This document shows, one piece after another, positions 9,324 to 17,474 of a stretch of 53,034 nt of DNA. The first letter of the stretch is position 1. Each line of letters begins with the position of its first letter. The translations under genes and the position numbers were made by a program. The notes under the pieces are model-generated. The model saw only the letters and a list, made by a program, of their open reading frames with translations. It searched no databases and had not been told where the DNA came from. Source of the stretch: Bacteroidia bacterium (GTDB taxonomy: Bacteria > Bacteroidota > Bacteroidia > NS11-12g > UBA9320); the NCBI GenBank assembly GCA_028247315.1, contig JAOKFZ010000011.1, positions 1 through 53,034 of the forward strand, written 5' to 3'.

Positions 9324-9722
9324 ATGAAATACGTAAGACTATCGGCAGAAGAACTGCACGAATTAGAAAAAGAATTTATTGACTTTTTGGTGGTGAACGG
9401 TATCACAGCAACTGATTGGGTAGCCATCAAAGAAAATGAACCGCTCAATGCTGAAGAGATTATTAATCAGTTTAGTGATGTGGTGTGGGAGAGTATAATG
9501 AGGAGTACCAAGTACCTTAACAAGGTAGAGGAAACCAGTGCCTATTATTTTAAGTGCAATATGAATGACATCGCTTTGAAAAAGATAGTCAAAGGAGACA
9601 ATGGAGCTGAAATATTTACTGCGTTAAAAGACTATAAAAAAGGAAGAGAAGAGGAGATGTTTGATATGATACAAAATGGTTGTATCATTAGTGACGGCAA
9701 AGACTACGAGGTATTGAACTAG
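9324..9722 (+). CDS. Conserved hypothetical protein, DUF6495-like
   Basis: A 132-residue soluble acidic protein without signal or membrane segment. The start (MKYVRLSAEELHELEKEFIDFLV) and the NQFSDVVWESIM segment resemble a small protein family conserved in Flavobacteriales that I recall as DUF6495; its function is not known. The start codon lies 6 nt after a -7 box. Its TAG stop overlaps the TAG stop of the convergent lipoprotein gene inside one CTAG palindrome. Confidence 0.72.
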   Translation: MKYVRLSAEELHELEKEFIDFLVVNGITATDWVAIKENEPLNAEEIINQFSDVVWESIMRSTKYLNKVEETSAYYFKCNMNDIALKKIVKGDNGAEIFTALKDYKKGREEEMFDMIQNGCIISDGKDYEVLN

Positions 9723-10420
9723 TTTTTCACCCTAGGGACTTCTTCGCTTAATTTTTCTTTTAGTTTCTCAAACTTACCAGGCAGTATTTCTCTTGCGGTG
9801 TATGTCACTTTGTATGTAAAGTAATCTAGCTCATATTTCAGGTAGATAGAACCGTCACTCTTCTTCATAAAATAACCCCACAAGTCGTCGTTGATACTAG
9901 CGTATTTGTTCTTGTCCACTTTCAATTCTGGGGTATACCAGTATTTTAGGCTAAGATACTTACCTACATGAGTGGAGTTCGATGCTTCTTGTGCAGTAAC
10001 AGAAACCTCTTTTAGGTTGTAATTCAATATACTTACTTCCTCATTCTTCGATCGGATATCAGATACTTTTTGGATATTTTGCACACTTGCTCGATGTACA
10101 TAAAGCGTATCTGAATTCTTATATTTCTTTACTATTTCATTTTGATCTACATCTAAAAAGTAAATTTCATACCCTTGTGAACCAGTACCATCATATGTAC
10201 GATATAAATCGCCGTTTTTGAAAACGGTGAGTTGCATCTCATTGCCGTACAGTGCTTTCTTATCCTTCTCAAAGGATGTGTCAGATTTTTGCTCTACCTC
10301 CACATCGTAAATTATGGTGCCACTAAACGCCTTTACTTTTTGACCTGTAGAAGTCGCTACAGTTTTGCAACCCACCGTAAATAAGGCTACAAATAGAAAT
10401 AACTTATTTATTCTTTTCAT
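9719..10420 (-). CDS. Uncharacterised lipoprotein
   Basis: A 233-residue protein with a lipoprotein signal (LFLFVALFTVGC, lipid cysteine at about residue 18). The mature part is a beta-rich soluble domain with repeated tyrosine-rich strands (GTIIYDVEVEQKS, LSLKYWYTPELKVD, FTYKVTYTA); the pattern is reminiscent of Bacteroidota exported proteins of the GLPGLI/DUF4412 type, but I cannot assign a family. Its start overlaps the end of the TerC-family gene by 17 nt, which points to translational coupling and co-transcription. Confidence 0.75.
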   Translation of the reverse strand: MKRINKLFLFVALFTVGCKTVATSTGQKVKAFSGTIIYDVEVEQKSDTSFEKDKKALYGNEMQLTVFKNGDLYRTYDGTGSQGYEIYFLDVDQNEIVKKYKNSDTLYVHRASVQNIQKVSDIRSKNEEVSILNYNLKEVSVTAQEASNSTHVGKYLSLKYWYTPELKVDKNKYASINDDLWGYFMKKSDGSIYLKYELDYFTYKVTYTAREILPGKFEKLKEKLSEEVPRVKN

Positions 10421-11213
10421 TGGATAGGGTGCGTAATTTTTCTTGCTGAGCCATCAATTTCTTATGGTAGCGGCCTTGCACTATATCAATTACAATAAGC
10501 ACACCAATAACAAAGTAAAAGGTCGTCTTACTCATTTTTTCTATTGGGTTTCCCAACAATTGGAGATGAGCAAGCTCTCCTCCTTCTGATATCAGCATAA
10601 TACCAACTATGAAAAGTATGAACAGTCCAAGAACCTCATAGAGTCTATTCTTTTGTAAAAAATCAGCTACTTTGTCAGCAAGCCATATCATGAGAATACC
10701 ACCTATTATTATGGCCGAAGCCATGACAACAAATACATCAGTAAGTGCCATAGCACTCAGTATAGAGTCAAACGAAAACACTAAATTCATCAGTACAATC
10801 CAAGCGATTACAGAGCCAACAGACTTCTTGCCCTTATCACTACTTTCGAGATCATTCTCCATAGGAGCCATCATGTGAAATATCTCTTTTACAGCAGTGT
10901 AGAGTATAAAAACACCTCCAACGAGTACAATAATACTGTGTAGGTTAAAGTGCCCTTGTGCCACATTTTTAAAATCAAAACCAAAAAGTTCAATGTCCAC
11001 ATACTCAATTAGGTTCACGAGCCCAAAGAGTAAGCCAATACGCAGAAACACAGCAATACCAATGCCTAATTTACGTACATAACTCTGCTTATCTTCAGGT
11101 GCACGCTTACTCTCTAATGAGATATACAGTAAGTTATCAAATCCGAGCACTGCTTGCAGTACAACAAGCATAAGTAGTGTGGTTGCGTTTTCTAAAGTAA
11201 ATAAATCTGTCAA
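10404..11213 (-). CDS. TerC/Alx-family integral membrane protein
   Basis: A 269-residue protein with about seven membrane helices. It carries the TerC-family signature in the first helix pair (LQAVLGFDNLLYISL) and the second acidic repeat (NLVFSFDSILSAMAL), whose aspartates are thought to bind metal. Relatives such as Alx and MeeF/MeeY act in manganese export or metal delivery to exported proteins; which applies here is unknown. The start is TTG at 11213; an in-frame TAA lies 15 nt upstream, so no ATG alternative gives the conserved first helix. It is upstream of and overlaps the lipoprotein gene. Confidence 0.88.
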   Translation of the reverse strand: MTDLFTLENATTLLMLVVLQAVLGFDNLLYISLESKRAPEDKQSYVRKLGIGIAVFLRIGLLFGLVNLIEYVDIELFGFDFKNVAQGHFNLHSIIVLVGGVFILYTAVKEIFHMMAPMENDLESSDKGKKSVGSVIAWIVLMNLVFSFDSILSAMALTDVFVVMASAIIIGGILMIWLADKVADFLQKNRLYEVLGLFILFIVGIMLISEGGELAHLQLLGNPIEKMSKTTFYFVIGVLIVIDIVQGRYHKKLMAQQEKLRTLSNEKNK

Positions 11214-11277
11214 TTGAGTCGTATTTTAATAGTTTCACTAGCGAAACTGAATGTAAATATATTATAAATTAAAAAAA

Positions 11278-12717
11278 TTACTTCGGTACGTTGGCCAATA
11301 TCTCTTTTAAAAACAACCAGAACTTCGCCGTAGACTTTATACCGCAACGCTCGTCTGGGCTATGTGCTCCTTTGATCGTTGGACCAAAACTGATCATATC
11401 TAAACCGGGATACCGTTCTCCCAACAAACCACATTCCAAACCTGCGTGTATTGCCATTACCTTGGGCTCTTCGTTATCAAATAGCTCTTTGTATTTTGCT
11501 ACCAATACATCCAAAATAGCTGAGGTAGGATTTGGTGCCCATCCCGGATAATCTCCTTTTTGTACAACATCGCAACCCATCAAATGAAATGGAGCAGCTA
11601 TCGTATTGGCAACGTCATATTTACCACTTTCTAACGAGCTACGTTGCAGACTTTGAGTTATAAACTCTCCATCCTTTACGATGATACGAGCCAAAGAAGA
11701 AGAAGTCTCTACCAATCCTTCTATTGCTCTGCTCAATTTAAATACACCATTATGACACGCATAAATAGCTGAAGTTATTTTTTTAGTATCTGATAAGTTC
11801 ATTGCTTGGTTTGCCTGAGCAGCAACCTCTATCTGTATGTTGAGGTTTGGATCTTGTATGACAAACTCATCCTTAATCGCTCGCACTCTCTTCTCAAACT
11901 CTTCGAGATATACAGGACTTGCTGCGACAGTAGCAAAGCTCTCACGCGGGATTGCATTGCGAAGGCTACCGCCATTGATCTCTATAATTTGCAGATTGTG
12001 ATCCTCACAGTCGTACATCAAGCGATTCATTATTTTATTGGCATTACCAAGCTCTTCGTTTATTTGAACACCACTATGTCCTCCATTTAAACCATTTACT
12101 GTGAGCTTATAGGTTTGAGAATCGTTTACCAAAGGCACAAGTTTGTACTTATAAGTAGTATTGGTGTCAATACCTCCTGCACATCCAATGCTAAACTCAT
12201 CATCATCTTCTGTATCTAGATTAAGTAGAATAGTACCCTTTAAGATACCTTGTTCTAACTCCATAGCACCTGTCATGCCTGTTTCTTCATCTATGGTAAA
12301 AAGTGCTTCTATAGCTGGATGAGCGAAGTCATTAGAACTCAATACAGCCATGATAGCTGCTACACCCATGCCATTATCGGCACCTAGCGTAGTGCCATTG
12401 GCTCTTACCCAGTCACCATCTACATACATTTCTATTCCTTGTGTATCAAAATCAAAATCTGTTTCAGCATTTTTTTGATGCACCATATCCAAGTGACTCT
12501 GTATGATTACAGTCTGTCTGTCTTCCATACCTGAAGTAGCTGGTTTCTTGATAATAACATTGCCAGCAGCATCTGTATAGGTTTCTAGTCCTAACTGAGT
12601 ACCGAAATCTTGCATAAACTGTATAACACGCTCCTCCTTTTTACTAGGACGGGGCACTGCGTTTAGATCAGAAAAATGATTCCAAACTACTTTAGGTTTT
12701 AGTTCTCTTACATTCAT
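11278..12717 (-). CDS. pepD: Cytosol non-specific dipeptidase / aminoacyl-histidine dipeptidase (M20 family)
   Basis: A 479-residue PepD-type metallopeptidase that splits dipeptides such as carnosine-like Xaa-His. The M20 metal-site motifs are present: SHLDMVHQK, TTLGADNGMG, the catalytic glutamates in TIDEETGMTGA, the aspartate in NLDTEDDDEF, and the C-terminal histidine in GAHSPDER; the dimerisation (lid) domain sits between. Length fits the family. It is a single-gene unit with a TAnnTTCG box 5 nt before its ATG. Confidence 0.95.
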   Translation of the reverse strand: MNVRELKPKVVWNHFSDLNAVPRPSKKEERVIQFMQDFGTQLGLETYTDAAGNVIIKKPATSGMEDRQTVIIQSHLDMVHQKNAETDFDFDTQGIEMYVDGDWVRANGTTLGADNGMGVAAIMAVLSSNDFAHPAIEALFTIDEETGMTGAMELEQGILKGTILLNLDTEDDDEFSIGCAGGIDTNTTYKYKLVPLVNDSQTYKLTVNGLNGGHSGVQINEELGNANKIMNRLMYDCEDHNLQIIEINGGSLRNAIPRESFATVAASPVYLEEFEKRVRAIKDEFVIQDPNLNIQIEVAAQANQAMNLSDTKKITSAIYACHNGVFKLSRAIEGLVETSSSLARIIVKDGEFITQSLQRSSLESGKYDVANTIAAPFHLMGCDVVQKGDYPGWAPNPTSAILDVLVAKYKELFDNEEPKVMAIHAGLECGLLGERYPGLDMISFGPTIKGAHSPDERCGIKSTAKFWLFLKEILANVPK

Positions 12718-12722
12718 GCTGG

Positions 12723-12730
12723 CGAAGGTA
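12723..12730 (-). promoter_or_regulatory. -7 promoter box of pepD
   Basis: TACCTTCG on the minus strand, 5 nt before the ATG at 12717. A TTCG lies 17 nt further upstream in the -33 position. Confidence 0.55.
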
Positions 12731-12935
12731 AGACTAACTGCGACTAGCGAAGTGTAATTGATGTATTTTTAAGATGACCGTTTGATAAGTAAATCACCGT
12801 TGGATAGATCCGTATTCAATAGTATCGGTGATAACACATATTTTAGACATTTTTATCCAACTTTTAAACTTAGTCCCTCTTTAAACTAAAAAAACATTTA
12901 TCTTTCGGCTTTAATTCAATCGAAAAAAAAATAAT

Positions 12936-14999
12936 ATGAAAAAAATTACATTATTACTGTCTCTGTGCTTTTTGGCAAGTATGGGGTATTCCCAATCGTA
13001 CTATTTCTTAAGTGGAACTGGGAGTTCAGCACCTTACTATCAATCATTAGACGAGGATTATGATATCGTACTTACAACCGATAGAGCCAACCCTAATAGC
13101 GAGTTAAATGATGTTTTGTCTGCTTCACAAACATTGCCGTTCACTTTTAATTTTTATGGTACTGATTTCACAAGTTACAAAATCAGCGACAACGGTTACA
13201 TCACTTTTGACGCTGCAGAAAGTGTTTCTAATCCAACAAATACTGTATTGCCGAGTGCAACTGCTCCAAAGAATTCAATTATGGCCTTTTGGGATGATCT
13301 AGAGTTAGAGCAAAATCAAACATTCCTTTTTGCAGTGGTTAAATCTACTTTAGGAACAGCCCCAAACAGATCAGTTGTTATCAAGTGGTTTCAAGCAAAT
13401 CACACTGGACGCAGTGCAGAGGTAGATGAGTTACTTTACTTCGGTTTAGTTTTGCATGAGCAAGGTGGTTTTGATATTGTACACGAAGCTCAACTAACTC
13501 TTGGTACTGCCTACACTGAAACTGCTACTATTGGTTGTAACAATGGTGACGGTACAGAAGGTATAATTATAGAGGGTCCTAGTGCATCTTTTCCAGCTGT
13601 GACTAACAATGCTGGTGCCGCAGATGATAAGGTATATTCATTTTTTGTAGGCCCACAAGTTGCTAAAGATGCAGGTATTATAAGTGTGACAATGACAAAA
13701 GACGTGATTGTATCTAACGGTGCAGTTTCAACAGTAACTGAAGTAAGAAACTACGGTAGTGATAATATTACATCAATCGACCTTGCCTATACCGTTGATG
13801 GTGGCACTCTCGTATCTGATAATTTTGCAACAAATATTGCTCCTGGAGCTGTGCGATCATTCACTCACACAACCGCTTGGACTCCTGCAGCTGCAGGCTC
13901 TTTTGATTTTGTTGTTTCATTGGGCGATGTAAATAGTGCTGCAGATGAGAAAGTAGATAATAACAATGATCAGTCTTTTACTGTAAATGCATACACGGAT
14001 GCTCCAGATAGAACACCATTCTATGAAATATTCACTTCTTCTACCTGTGGACCTTGCACGCCAGGTAATGCTAACTTTCACGGTCTTATAAACGGTGCTC
14101 GTGCGGAAGAGTGTACGTATATCAAATACCAGCAAAACTTCCCTAGTACCGGTGATCCTTATGCATCGTCTCAATCAGTGGCTCGCAGGAACTTCTATGC
14201 CATCAACTCTATTCCCCGTATGGAAATAGATGGAGGATGGGATGGAAATGCCAATGCTTTCACTGCCAATTTACATACGCAGGCAGTTGCTTCTTTTAGT
14301 CTGGTTGAAGTAGGAGCTGAATTTGACAAGTGGGGGCAAGCCATTAAAACTACGATAACTGTAGATGCCATTAAAGATTTGCCAAATGCCCGATTGTACG
14401 CAGCCGTTTTTGAAACCTATAATGAAAATAACATCAAATCAAACGGTGAAACTGAGTTTTTACAGGTATTCAAACGTTTCTTAACTCCTGTCGCAGGAGA
14501 TCCTATTTCAATTGTCAGTGGAACTCCTCTTGAAAAAACATACCAAGTTGATTTTGCAGGAGAATACGAACTTGCTGCTGATGGACAATCCGCTAGTTGG
14601 ATAAACATTAACAGAAATCATGATGTAGAGGACTTTAATAATTTACGCGTAGTAGTCTGGGTTCAAGACAACACCACGAAAGAGGTAATGAACTCTACTT
14701 ACGCCACAGAAATACTTGCTAGCACTAAAAAACTAACGCAAAAAGTAGATGCTTCGATAGCACCAAATCCAACCAACGGTATTACCAACATCTCATTGGA
14801 TCTCATTAGATCTTCTAATGTGAGTGTAGTACTCACAAACGCTATGGGTCAAAAAGTAAATAATTTTGATTTCGGAACGGTAAATGCAGGAACAAATACA
14901 TTAAATGTAAATCTTTCTGAATACTCAGAAGGTGTTTATTTCCTAAATATAACAACTGATGAAGGACAAACTTCTCAGAAAATAGTGGTTTCTAAATAA
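12936..14999 (+). CDS. T9SS-exported Omp28-like protein
   Basis: A 687-residue secreted protein. Residues 1-19 are a signal peptide (LLSLCFLASMGYSQ). About 20-235 form a jelly-roll-like N-terminal domain (FTFNFYGTDFTSYKISDNG, SIMAFWDDLE), then a CARDB-like Ig segment (about 245-350). About 360-590 is an Omp28/thioredoxin-like domain with TSSTCGPCTPGNANFH, whose CGPC is a classical thioredoxin active site, and IPRMEIDGG in the cis-proline position. The last 80 residues (APNPTNGITNISL ... GVYFLNITTDEGQTSQKIVV) are a type A T9SS sorting domain. It is followed by a strong terminator. A surface thiol role is inferred from the CGPC only. Confidence 0.87.
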   Translation: MKKITLLLSLCFLASMGYSQSYYFLSGTGSSAPYYQSLDEDYDIVLTTDRANPNSELNDVLSASQTLPFTFNFYGTDFTSYKISDNGYITFDAAESVSNPTNTVLPSATAPKNSIMAFWDDLELEQNQTFLFAVVKSTLGTAPNRSVVIKWFQANHTGRSAEVDELLYFGLVLHEQGGFDIVHEAQLTLGTAYTETATIGCNNGDGTEGIIIEGPSASFPAVTNNAGAADDKVYSFFVGPQVAKDAGIISVTMTKDVIVSNGAVSTVTEVRNYGSDNITSIDLAYTVDGGTLVSDNFATNIAPGAVRSFTHTTAWTPAAAGSFDFVVSLGDVNSAADEKVDNNNDQSFTVNAYTDAPDRTPFYEIFTSSTCGPCTPGNANFHGLINGARAEECTYIKYQQNFPSTGDPYASSQSVARRNFYAINSIPRMEIDGGWDGNANAFTANLHTQAVASFSLVEVGAEFDKWGQAIKTTITVDAIKDLPNARLYAAVFETYNENNIKSNGETEFLQVFKRFLTPVAGDPISIVSGTPLEKTYQVDFAGEYELAADGQSASWININRNHDVEDFNNLRVVVWVQDNTTKEVMNSTYATEILASTKKLTQKVDASIAPNPTNGITNISLDLIRSSNVSVVLTNAMGQKVNNFDFGTVNAGTNTLNVNLSEYSEGVYFLNITTDEGQTSQKIVVSK

Positions 15000-15022
15000 G
15001 AGATTATTTTAGTAATCAGACA

Positions 15023-15056
15023 GAAAGGGACATACATGGTATGTCCCTTTTTTTTA
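15023..15056 (+). terminator. Intrinsic terminator of the T9SS Omp28-like gene
   Basis: A 12-bp perfect stem (AAAGGGACATAC / GTATGTCCCTTT) with a 3-nt loop, followed by eight more T. Confidence 0.95.
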
Positions 15057-15062
15057 TTGGCG

Positions 15063-15070
15063 TAAATTTG
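15063..15070 (+). promoter_or_regulatory. -7 promoter box of the glycosyltransferase gene
   Basis: TAAATTTG, exact consensus, ends 4 nt before the GTG at 15075. No -33 TTTG is seen at the usual distance; the preceding terminator fills that space. Confidence 0.55.
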
Positions 15071-15074
15071 CGGT

Positions 15075-15941
15075 GTGTTTGTATCCGGATTTACTTTTAT
15101 ACGCAATGCTGTAAAGCTTGACTATCCTATAAGGGAAGCTATATTATCTATACTACCTGTAGTAGATGAGATGGTAGTAGCCGTTGGCAATAGTGAAGAT
15201 AAGACCCGCGACCTTATAGCTTCATTAGGTCCCAAAATACGCATAGTAGATACTCAGTGGGATGACTCACTACGGGAAGGAGGCAAAGTACTAGCTGTAG
15301 AAACCAACAAAGCATTTGATGCTATAAGCAAACAGGCCGATTGGTGTTTTTATATACAAGGAGACGAGTGTGTACACGAGAAATACCACTCAGAGATACT
15401 GGCTCAAATGTCTCACTACAATGAAGATAAAGAAGTGGACGGATTACTATTTGACTATGCTCACTTCTACGGGAGCTACGACTATTTAGGCGATAGCCGC
15501 ACGTGGTACCGCAAAGAAATTCGCATTATCAAAAATGACAAATCCATCAGTAGTTACCGCGATGCTCAAGGTTTTAGAAAGGATGGCAAAAAACTCCGTG
15601 TAAAACCCATACAGGCAGATATATACCACTACGGCTGGGTAAGACACCCAAAATATCAAATGGCTAAGCTGCGTGAAGCGAATAAACTCTGGCACGACGA
15701 TGCGTATATAAACCAAAAGTTTGATGCGAGTAAAGATTTTGATTATTCTGAAATAGACTCCATCAAGCCTTTTGAAGGTACACACCCCGCAGTTATGCAC
15801 GATAGGATTGCTAAAATGAATTGGAGTTTTGATAAAAATCCGAAGGCTAAAACCTTTGGTTTAAAATTGAAAATACTGTACGGTATAGAGAAACTTACCG
15901 GATGGCGAGTGGGAGAGTACCGCAACTACAAAGTGGTGTAA
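15075..15941 (+). CDS. Glycosyltransferase family 2-like protein
   Basis: A 288-residue GT-A fold protein, probably transferring a sugar to a surface glycan. The N-terminus (FVSGFTFIRNAVKLDYPIRE) and VVAVGNSEDKT are typical of a GT2 subgroup common in Bacteroidota, and IQGDECVHEKYH supplies the acidic metal-binding motif. There are no membrane segments. The start is GTG, 4 nt after a consensus -7 box, and it begins exactly at the conserved N-terminus. The gene ends 1 nt from the convergent polysaccharide deacetylase gene. Donor and acceptor are unknown. Confidence 0.87.
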   Translation: MFVSGFTFIRNAVKLDYPIREAILSILPVVDEMVVAVGNSEDKTRDLIASLGPKIRIVDTQWDDSLREGGKVLAVETNKAFDAISKQADWCFYIQGDECVHEKYHSEILAQMSHYNEDKEVDGLLFDYAHFYGSYDYLGDSRTWYRKEIRIIKNDKSISSYRDAQGFRKDGKKLRVKPIQADIYHYGWVRHPKYQMAKLREANKLWHDDAYINQKFDASKDFDYSEIDSIKPFEGTHPAVMHDRIAKMNWSFDKNPKAKTFGLKLKILYGIEKLTGWRVGEYRNYKVV

Positions 15942-15942
15942 C

Positions 15943-17247
15943 TTATGTTTTAATATACTTTATCACCTCCTCGTATACTGTTCGCCAACCACGCCACCTA
16001 CCGTCTTTGCTAAGGCTATCATTGTGCCACAGACTCACGTAATTACCATTCACTACTTTCACCTTATCTATGAGCTTACAAAGCGTTGCTAATGCTTCCT
16101 TTTCATTCTGTCCCATGTAGTGCATGGGTGTAATGTCCATAGCACAGAAGGGTACAAGACAAAGATTTGACGCTTGGTTGTCCCTAAAATCAAACCAAAA
16201 AAACGGACTTGCTATACCCGCCCTAAAACCTAAGTGTGTAGAGTATCCCATGGTATGGTCTACTTGAATGCCATTCGCCACAAGGGTATCATAGGTATTG
16301 GGCATTTGGTGCATCAAAAAATGCTGTCTGCTTGCAATGGGACTATTGCCTACAATATCCGTTAAACGTGCTATCTCAATAGCCACCTTCTCCGGACTAT
16401 CGTTACTGGCATACGACGGATGTACACCGACGTTTGATCTAGGTATAGCTTGTAGTTCAGTGATCAGTTTTCTAAATGCTTTTTTGGTATGCGACGAGTT
16501 TTTATCATACTTCCCGTGGTCTCCAAGTAGCACAAAGTAGTGGCAATCTACATCATACTTTTTGTGTAAAGCGTGTTGCCACCCAAAAGTTTCAAAAGGA
16601 TCTGGTGTACTACCCAAAAGTACCTGTAGTCGTTCTTTTACATCTGTCCACTTACCGGTAAGCAGGTCTTTGCAAGCTCCCAAGGTGTTTCTGATAATGC
16701 CTTTATGTTGGTACTTCCATGCCATATCTACATCTATAGTAGACACATACGAGAACGTAGATTCGTGAAACAGCAAGTCTGCATCTTGCATAAGTAAGAA
16801 TTCCTTAAGAAGTATAGCCCACTGATTTACCATAGGCTCGTCTAGTAGGTTATTCTGTGTTAATACACTGGCTTCTGCGGGAAAGCGATTGTGGGCATCT
16901 GCCTCATAGGGTAACCACTCCTCATAGCGAGACACAAGGTAAAATGCTGCTGAGAAGATGTCAAACGGAAGTACACCATCTCCAGTATGAAAAAAACTGT
17001 GAGAATCTCCCCAAGGCTTGAATTCAATTTGCTCTTGTATATGCTCTCTCAGATTTATCTCAGACAGTAATCCTTGCGGTATACAACTTAGTTTAGTAGA
17101 TGATTCATTGGAATAATTCAGCTGAGCATTTTCTAAGGACTCTACGTAAACGTAGGTAGTTCCGAGCAGTTGCTCAAAAAACAGAGTAAAGATGTAGTCG
17201 TGCCTAGGAGTAGGGTTTATACAATATATTTTTACGGGTACTGACAA
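15943..17247 (-). CDS. Polysaccharide deacetylase-family protein with N-terminal DUF7033-like domain
   Basis: A 434-residue protein. The N-terminal 140 residues resemble the domain that precedes the deacetylase fold in a Bacteroidota subfamily (FDIFSAAFYLVSRYEEW). The NodB-like part carries STIDVDMAWKY (metal/catalytic aspartates), GVHPSYAS, SRQHFLMH and DHTMGYSTHLGFRAGI, and ends with the conserved LWHND. It probably removes N-acetyl groups from a surface sugar polymer; the substrate is unknown. The start appears to be TTG at 17247, overlapping the end of the pterin dehydratase gene by 16 nt; no ATG gives the conserved N-terminus. Last gene of the ribD operon. Confidence 0.85.
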   Translation of the reverse strand: MSVPVKIYCINPTPRHDYIFTLFFEQLLGTTYVYVESLENAQLNYSNESSTKLSCIPQGLLSEINLREHIQEQIEFKPWGDSHSFFHTGDGVLPFDIFSAAFYLVSRYEEWLPYEADAHNRFPAEASVLTQNNLLDEPMVNQWAILLKEFLLMQDADLLFHESTFSYVSTIDVDMAWKYQHKGIIRNTLGACKDLLTGKWTDVKERLQVLLGSTPDPFETFGWQHALHKKYDVDCHYFVLLGDHGKYDKNSSHTKKAFRKLITELQAIPRSNVGVHPSYASNDSPEKVAIEIARLTDIVGNSPIASRQHFLMHQMPNTYDTLVANGIQVDHTMGYSTHLGFRAGIASPFFWFDFRDNQASNLCLVPFCAMDITPMHYMGQNEKEALATLCKLIDKVKVVNGNYVSLWHNDSLSKDGRWRGWRTVYEEVIKYIKT

Positions 17248-17474
17248 TAGATTTCTTCTAAAACTACTGCAAGTTTACGGTCTTTGTTTGTAATGGTATT
17301 TCCTTCGTCGTGAGTTGTTAACATTATCCGTACCTCGTTGTATACATTACTCCACTCTGGATGGTGATTTGCTTCTTCTATAGCGGGTATACATTCCTGC
17401 ATGTATTGCATAGCCGTCTCAAAGTTTTTAAATTTTAACGTTGCGATCAAGGCGTTATTTTCTTCTTTCCACAT
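17232..17474 (-). CDS. 4a-hydroxytetrahydrobiopterin dehydratase (PCD/DCoH family)
   Basis: An 80-residue protein of the pterin-4a-carbinolamine dehydratase family, which dehydrates the pterin released by aromatic amino acid hydroxylases. The diagnostic stretch NHHPEWSNVYNEVRIMLTTH contains the catalytic histidine pair, and NKDRKLA follows. It is shorter than the usual ~95 residues at the N-terminus but the core fold is complete. Its ATG overlaps the stop of the upstream protease gene in TAATG. No phenylalanine hydroxylase gene is in the window. Confidence 0.92.
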   Translation of the reverse strand: MWKEENNALIATLKFKNFETAMQYMQECIPAIEEANHHPEWSNVYNEVRIMLTTHDEGNTITNKDRKLAVVLEEIYCQYP

